Source: Takakia lepidozioides (taxonomy: Eukaryota; Streptophyta; Takakiopsida; Takakiales; Takakiaceae). Taken from it: a stretch of DNA of 64,000 bases. Positions 59,020 to 64,000 of the stretch are shown one piece after another (positions within the stretch are counted from its first letter, which is position 1; every line of letters starts with the position of its first letter). Below the pieces are notes generated by a model that had not been told where the DNA came from, did no database searches, and saw nothing but the letters and a program-made list of their open reading frames with translations. Where the stretch lies: positions 16,428,001-16,492,000 of the forward strand of contig CM060731.1 of the NCBI GenBank assembly GCA_030704615.1, written 5' to 3'. The translations under genes and the position numbers were made by a program.

Positions 59020-59215
59020 ATGTGGGTGGGGGAGTGACCGAGCAGCTGCAGCTGCTGAGCAACAGTTGCTCAGTCACTCCCCCCCCCCCCCCCCCCCCAC
59101 ATTATTTATTTATTTATTGGTTTCCTGATCTCTCCCTCTCACTCCCTCTCTCTGTCTCTCTCTATCCATCTCTCCGTCTCCCTCTCTCTCCCTCTCTCTC
59201 CCTCTCTTTTAAGCT
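59020..59215. repeat. hairpin with long C-tract and CT microsatellite, repeat copy 2
   Basis: GTGGGGGAGTGACCGAGCAG pairs with the GTTGCTCAGTCACTCCCCC side, leaving a short CAGCTGCTGAGC-type loop. The C-tract runs about 22 bases (59076-59098), followed by TATT repeats and a CTCTCTCC microsatellite. Confidence 0.8.
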
Positions 59216-59384
59216 CCCGACGAGATGAATTTAAGGTCAGATGGTGGGGTCAGCTGCATCATATGTCCAACACAGATATCCTAAGTTAATCGACTCTATA
59301 TCTTGGAAACAGGACCGCCCACCGACCTGTCAAACAGGCTAAGTCCTGGCAGAAGACAGTAGAAGAGATTCTCAAGGACGTGGA

Positions 59385-59500
59385 CCTGGAACCGCAAGTC
59401 TTTACCCTGCTGGATAAATCTGACTTAGAGGCTGTAGTGTCCAACCATGTCTGTTGCCATGAGATTGTTTGATGAAACTGAAGTTAGGCAAAAAAATGAG
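59385..59500 (+). pseudogene. LINE ORF2 fragment, plus strand
   Basis: The sequence reads LLDKSDLEAVVSN and then, after a frameshift, MSVAMRLFDETEVRQK. It matches the segment WVDKSDLEAVVSQAMSVAM and RLSDENEVRQK of the LINE fragment at 51.3-52.0 kb, but in the opposite orientation. It is a short relic only. Confidence 0.75.
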
Positions 59501-59613
59501 TAGGATTTTACCCCCTCCGTCACCAATCACCCGCTTCTAAGTCTCATGTGTCTTCCCGAACATGAAATTGATGCGGTGAAGGATTTCTGTGAGCATGTGG
59601 AAATGTCACACAG

Positions 59614-60681
59614 GTGGAACAAGACAGGGCAGCAGGCGCTACCCCGGGGAATCAGCAATTTGTCCCTTGGACACCCCCTCGCTCCGTTGAGCTCGACGTG
59701 GCCAACAACGAGCACATGATGTGGCACCCGCAAGCCAACATCAACCTCTTAGCACCCATCTCCATCGAGATGTGGATGAAGTGGGGTAACATCACTAATG
59801 CTGAACACCTACGTTGTTATCAGGATGCTATAGATGGTTTCCAGAGATTAAAAAAGGAGCCCATCGCTGTTGCATGGCCCTTAAAAACAATTTATTATAA
59901 GCTATGTGACAAAGGGGACAATATCACTCTTAGGACCAAAAATGATCCCCCTACTGGATCTGTTCGTTCCCGGAATCACAAAAGCCAACTCTGGAACTGG
60001 CACAGGCCATACCTAAGATGTAATTGTGGACCTGGTGCTACTCCGTCTGGATGTGTTGGAAGTGTGGCTTGGTTCGATCATTTGGTCTGGTACATGATTA
60101 ACCATCTTGGGGCTTTCTTTCCTGATGCAACATACCCCTCAGCACAAAGCAAGTACTATAGCTTCATTGTATGGCTGATGAGGGCTGCCAGATCTGCAAT
60201 ACTGGCTCAGATAACACTCCAAATGATCCGGGAGCTCCTTTTGGAAGCAGCAGAAACTTTTGCCGATAACCCCAAGGCAAAATTGCTTGATAAGCTACCG
60301 GACTCCAAAGGGGCTAGATTCATTGAGAGATTGATCAAACCTGGATCTTTCTCCGACAGCCTCCCCAAACCTGCGTTTAATAGCTATAGACGGCAACGCA
60401 TTGAAGGGAACACTTTCCAGCAAACAGGGAGACCCAACAGGGGCAGGGGTGCTAATTTTAGAGGACGTGGGGGCTACCAAAGAGGTGGTAGGTTCGGGCA
60501 GAAACAACATTCTTTCTCCAACTTCGAGAATGCTAAGTCCGTAACCAGAACATCTAATGGAGGCTCTGGATCCAATTCCTGCTCCACAATCGACATTGGG
60601 AGCCATGGGTCGAACCGATCCAGGCAGGAGAGTTCTCCCCAATCCACAAGAGGAACTTTGATGCCTGGGAATGATCATTGA
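59614..60681 (+). CDS. unknown 355-aa protein with RG-rich C-terminus
   Basis: An intact frame of 355 codons, unusual in this otherwise broken region. The N-terminal two thirds are mixed alpha/beta-like and Trp-rich (ISIEMWMKWGNITNAEH, NWHRPYLRCNCGPG, WFDHLVWYMINHLGAFFPD) with no family I recognise. The C-terminal third has an RGG-like region, GRPNRGRGANFRGRGG and YQRGGRFGQ, followed by a Ser/Asn-rich tail. RG-rich tails bind RNA, so a gag-like or nucleocapsid-like protein of an unrecognised retroelement is one possibility; a host RNA-binding protein is another. It may start upstream of 59614. No partner RT frame is found just downstream. Confidence 0.5.
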   Translation: MEQDRAAGATPGNQQFVPWTPPRSVELDVANNEHMMWHPQANINLLAPISIEMWMKWGNITNAEHLRCYQDAIDGFQRLKKEPIAVAWPLKTIYYKLCDKGDNITLRTKNDPPTGSVRSRNHKSQLWNWHRPYLRCNCGPGATPSGCVGSVAWFDHLVWYMINHLGAFFPDATYPSAQSKYYSFIVWLMRAARSAILAQITLQMIRELLLEAAETFADNPKAKLLDKLPDSKGARFIERLIKPGSFSDSLPKPAFNSYRRQRIEGNTFQQTGRPNRGRGANFRGRGGYQRGGRFGQKQHSFSNFENAKSVTRTSNGGSGSNSCSTIDIGSHGSNRSRQESSPQSTRGTLMPGNDH

Positions 60682-60977
60682 CAACCTAAAAATGGTATGT
60701 CCTTTCCCTTATGTATGCAGATTTGTTGACTTTTGATGGAACAAAAAGAAAGAAAACCATGCATAAAGCAGCTGGTTTCTTATACATGTAATACCTTGAA
60801 TAAACTAGTTTTATTTCGGGGTCTATGCTCAATACATACCCCAATCACACCATTAAGGTTGTTATACTTGTTTCGGATACCCAGTTTGTCTAAAGGTAGC
60901 TTGATAATCCTTTTCAGGACATCTTCCGAAGGATTGGCATATGAGCAGGGAGAGTTTGCCCTTTTGGAGAGGAGTCT

Positions 60978-61041
60978 GGTATGCACTCCCTTACGGGGTG
61001 AGTGCATACCGCACTCACTCCGTAAGGGCCTGCCATACCAT
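60978..61041. repeat. 30-bp stem hairpin
   Basis: TGGTATGCACTCCCTTACGG followed by GGTGAGTGC pairs with GCACTCACTCCGTAAGGG followed by CCTGCCATACCA, around an ATACC loop. About 25 of 29 positions pair. It could be a small foldback element or a structured RNA segment. Confidence 0.8.
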
Positions 61042-62522
61042 GGGTTGGATGGTGGGATTCCCTCTCGCAAATGAATCTGAAGTGCACTACCTTGACAAGG
61101 TGAAAGAACTCATGTCATTTCAGAAGGTAAACTCTCAGGAGGTTATAAGGGACATGCTCGTATCTGGAGGGCGTCTGGACATCCCTCTATGCCGGATGAT
61201 ATCTATGCCTGTTGTGCGTCCACCCTTTCCCATGACATAACAAAATTGGAGAGTGATTTCGTGCATGGATACAGACTTGGTGCACAAGTTTTTTATGTGT
61301 CACTGACGGATATAAATGGGAAAAGCACATTAGTGTCTCCAGAGATCAGTGATACCTGGGATGAGTGCTGGAAAGATGCTAATGAGGAGTTCGAGCTGGG
61401 CCTCATGATGGGAAAGAACACCCAACAATTCTGCAACCACATGTTCTACGTCTGGGACGGCAACCACCGATTGCTGGCATGGATGGGATACATTCAGAAA
61501 CATCATGCGAAAGACAAAGACAAGCATGTTGTTGTGGAGGCAATGGTTTTGGATCCTGGAAACGACATCGTTAGGCTTCTTATAGCTATGCACGACGTGA
61601 ACAAGTAAGTCATCCTAGAGACTTCATTCCCTCTGTAGTGTCTTGTTAATCCCAAAAAAACAGTGTTAAGGAATACAATGTTTCCAATGTTTTTGCAGAT
61701 CGACAGAGAAATCGCATGTGACAACAAGCTTGGTCCACACACTATTCCGAATTCAGAGGATTGGTTTGATGAAGCTGGATGATTTTCGGACAGTACTCCC
61801 CCCCAATATAATCAAAAAGTGCGAAACAGGAAGAGCTGCAGGCACTTGGTATTCTTTGACTCGAGAGGCGTTTCTGGAGTACATGTATGCGGTAAGCCCG
61901 AGTCTGTACTCCTTCGGAAAGCAGCTTAGAATAGTAGATCCTGGACTTGGTTCTGAGTTCCTTCAGTAGATCAAATCTCACTACGACAAGCATGTGCATC
62001 CGGAGATGCAGCAGGAGAAATTGCACCGGCTGGCCATATCCATGGTCGACCCACAAACAAAAATAAGGTGGCTGGAGATATGGAACTCAGATCAGACAGT
62101 AAAGGACTTGAATCAGTTCCCAAAGAGCACCATACAGCCTGGCACAAAAGTGGAAGGAATCTGTGATTTGGTGTTTGATAACTGGCTCCACAAGGCTACA
62201 TTTTGGAGTCAGGTGTGTATTCAAATAAGCCGTTTTTTTTTCTTCAATTATGTGAAGAGTATCTTATTTGCAATACTGACAAATATACAATTTGCAGCTC
62301 GAAAAGCGCGCCGTCATTGTGCTGGATCAGACTTTGAAGGACTTGAACATTTCGATTGTTTCCCCTCCCAAAATGTCATTGGAGGCATACATAAGGAAGT
62401 GGAGAGGTCTCACCTGGAGATAGTTTTTTCCGGGAGTTCTCCAAAGATGGTAATATTTTACGGTCCAACGACTTTGACAGTCAGGTTGGAGGAGAGTGGG
62501 CCATGATGCGAGTTGTGTACAG

Positions 62523-63509
62523 GTGCAATATCATATTGGAAACTCTACTGCACTTTTTGGAAAATAATTTGGCTTCATAAGGATTTTAATCATAGATCCA
62601 AATTGAATGTCGTTGACGACATTCACTGAGTCATTCTTAAGCGAGAATTTGAATTCACCTGGATTAGGAGCTTAGGGTGTATTTATAGTGTCCCTGATTA
62701 GAATTGATAATGTCCCTGAATGGCGTTGACGACATTCACATCCAGAGTTGTTAAGAGGTCCTTAGAGTTATGTAAGTTTTTGTAATGTCCATAGAGTTTA
62801 CAGTGAGGGTTCCTCACTCTAGTTTGTTGAATGTCAATGCAGACATTCAGTTGTTCTGCAATGCTTTTGCCTCTTGCGAGAAATCTTGAGGCTTGATTAG
62901 CTGTGTTATCAAAGATCCAAAATAAATGTCGTTGACGACATTCACTTCTATGTCTGTGTCATTCACCAGCGACAATTTGAATTTACATGGATTAGGAGCT
63001 TAGGGTGTATTTATTGGTTCCTTGTTCGGAATTTTGTGAATGGCGTTGACGCCATTCACATCCAGTGTTATTATGAGGTCCTTAGTGTTATGTACGTTTT
63101 GAATGTCCATTGAGTTTTTAGGGAAGGTTCCTTACTCGAGTTTCTGAATGTCGTTGCCGACATTCAGTTTCCATCCAATGATTTTGCCTCTTTTGAGAAA
63201 TCATTAGGCTTGATTAGCAGTGTATTCACAAATCCAAAGTGAATGACGTTGACGACATTCACTTCTATGTATGTGTCATTCCAAAGCGAGAGTTTGCATT
63301 CACGTGGATTAGGGTGTATTTGCAGTATCATTGAATGGAATTTTTTGAATGGCGTTGACGACATTCACATCCAGAGCTGTCGCGTGGTCCTGAGAGCTTC
63401 TTGGAGCAGTTCTCAGAGCCATTTCATTCATTGTTTTTTTCATTATGTGCTACGTGCATCTTACTCACTTCGCGCTTTGGTGGGTTGGGATTTATCTCCT
63501 GTTTAACAG
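62523..63509 (+). other. intron with tandem palindrome array
   Basis: This 987-bp intron lies between AG|GTGCAA (62523) and TTTAACAG|GTAC (63509). Almost all of it is the repeat array described separately. Confidence 0.7.
62590..63375. repeat. array of about 320-bp repeats with a palindrome every ~105 bp
   Basis: Near-perfect palindromes of the form GAATGTCGTTGACGACATTC or its GAATGGCGTTGACG variant occur at about 62605, 62717, 62823, 62923, 63038, 63143, 63240 and 63345. Spacings are 97-115 bp. Flanking phrases such as GATTAGGAGCTTAGGGTGTATTT, TTTTGCCTCTT and CATCCAG recur every third palindrome, so the higher-order unit is about 315 bp and present about 2.5 times. Confidence 0.9.
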
Positions 63510-64000
63510 GTACACGAAATATGTGCTTATGGAAGGAAATCACCTGAGCGGTATTCCAGACTATCTTGACATGTGGTCGGACCCAACAAACGATCCAACC
63601 ATGTATACTGCAGGGATATTGAAGGACTGGAGTCATTCTCACTTCAGAGACTGTGGCTGGTACCTTGACTGCCCACCGGAGCACACGACCTTTCAAGAAC
63701 AACACATGAAATATTTGAACAATAATGCTGAGATGCTGGCGCCTCTGACTGACGAGCAGTACCAAAGAAACATAGCAACATTGGCTGCCAAGGAGCCTGA
63801 TGCTCAAGGAACGCCGCAGAAGGGAAAGAAGGCGGGCCGCAAACCAAAAGACAAGGCTCTTGATGTCATAGCAATCTCACCAGCAAAGCCAAAGGACAAA
63901 GACAAGTCCAAAGAGAAGGAGAAGGAAAAGGACAAGGGGAAGGAGAAAGAAAAGGAGATGGAGAAGGAAAAGGAGAGTGGGCAGGACTTCGCTGCTGGAA

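Larger units (their letters stand above)
56455..59215. repeat. long direct repeat, copy 2
   Basis: Second copy of the repeat described at 52070-54715, in the same orientation and about 4.4 kb downstream. It lacks about 140 bp near 57170 (a deletion between short repeats at TTGGGCA and CAATTTGAGTG), but has an extra segment at 58410-58565 with more hairpins. A small duplication occurs at about 58608-58645 (AGAGAAAGCCTCATCCAGTA twice). Confidence 0.85.
61075..64000 (+). pseudogene. multi-exon gene with ParB-like DGNHR motif, decayed, runs off the window
   Basis: Unrecognised family. Exon 1 is read at about 61070-61604: VHYLDKVKELMSFQKVNSQE, a frame change near 61185, then DDIYACCASTLSHDITKLES, YVWDGNHRLLAWMGYI and GNDIVRLLIAMHDVNK. 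The DGNHR loop resembles the DGxHR loop of ParB/sulfiredoxin-fold proteins. Exon 2 is 61699-62212, with a TAG at 61967 in an otherwise open frame. Exon 3 is about 62299-62522, with a TAG and one extra T near 62425, then FREFSKDGNILRSNDFDSQV. Exon 4 starts at 63510 (YTKYVLMEGNHLSGIPDYLD) and ends in a Lys/Glu/Asp-rich repeat at the window edge. All introns have GT-AG borders and compatible phases. Two stops and two frame changes suggest a pseudogene, or sequencing errors. Confidence 0.6.

Noticed and set aside
62590-63375. CRISPR-like array
   Set aside because: The repeats are palindromes within larger tandem units, the between-repeat sequence is itself repeated, and the array lies in a eukaryotic intron.
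1-64000. tRNA or rRNA genes
   Set aside because: I looked for cloverleaf-like A/B box arrangements and rRNA-like stretches by eye and found none convincing; a tRNAscan run would decide.

Overview
The window looks like nuclear DNA of a multicellular green-lineage eukaryote. Three host genes have many short introns with GT-AG borders (POP1, PIG-M and an MCMDC2-like gene). Around them lie plant-type Ty3/gypsy, Ty1/copia and LINE retroelements. I infer a streptophyte, most plausibly a charophyte alga (Chara or Klebsormidium grade) or an early land plant, because the gypsy elements carry a DNMT3-type cytosine methyltransferase and DNMT-bearing retrotransposons have been described from charophytes. 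The species cannot be fixed from sequence alone.

Layout. 1-5.8 kb: the decayed 3' part of a Ty3/gypsy-like element (copy A), followed by a rearranged second gypsy integrase fragment (5.8-6.7 kb). 6.7-9.5 kb: no confident gene. 9.6-15.9 kb (+): POP1, the RNase P/MRP subunit, whose splice phases are mutually consistent. 18.6-20.9 kb (-): PIG-M, four exons, apparently intact. 22.4-25.6 kb (+): an MCMDC2-like meiotic MCM paralogue with a lost Walker A motif. 26.5-28.1 kb (-): coding fragments of an unrecognised cysteine-rich gene. 29.5-33.8 kb (-): a Ty1/copia element. 33.8-39.6 kb (-): a chromodomain Ty3/gypsy element joined LTR-to-LTR to the copia element and carrying a TIR element inside its integrase. 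39.6-42.7 kb (-): a 3'-truncated LINE. 42.7-51.3 kb (+): copy B, the most complete example of the DNMT-bearing gypsy element, with a 961-bp solo LTR inserted in its RT/RNase H junction. 51.3-52.1 kb (-): a 3' LINE fragment. 52.1-59.2 kb: two direct copies of a 2.6-2.8 kb repeat rich in small hairpins. 59.6-60.7 kb: an intact ORF of unknown function with an RG-rich tail. 61.1-64.0 kb: a decayed multi-exon gene with a ParB-like DGNHR motif and an intron full of spaced palindromes; it runs off the right edge.

Main discovery. The element seen as copies A and B encodes, in order, gag with zinc knuckles, an aspartic protease, a DNMT3-like C5 methyltransferase (motifs I, IV with PCQ, VI with ENV, VIII, IX and X), RT with YIDD, RNase H, integrase and a C-terminal PHD finger. 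One reading is that the element carries its own methylation-writing and chromatin-reading modules. Both copies are dead, with nonsense codons mostly of the C-to-T or G-to-A type plus internal deletions. Each copy also ends in an LTR followed directly by the first 84-90 bp of a second LTR.
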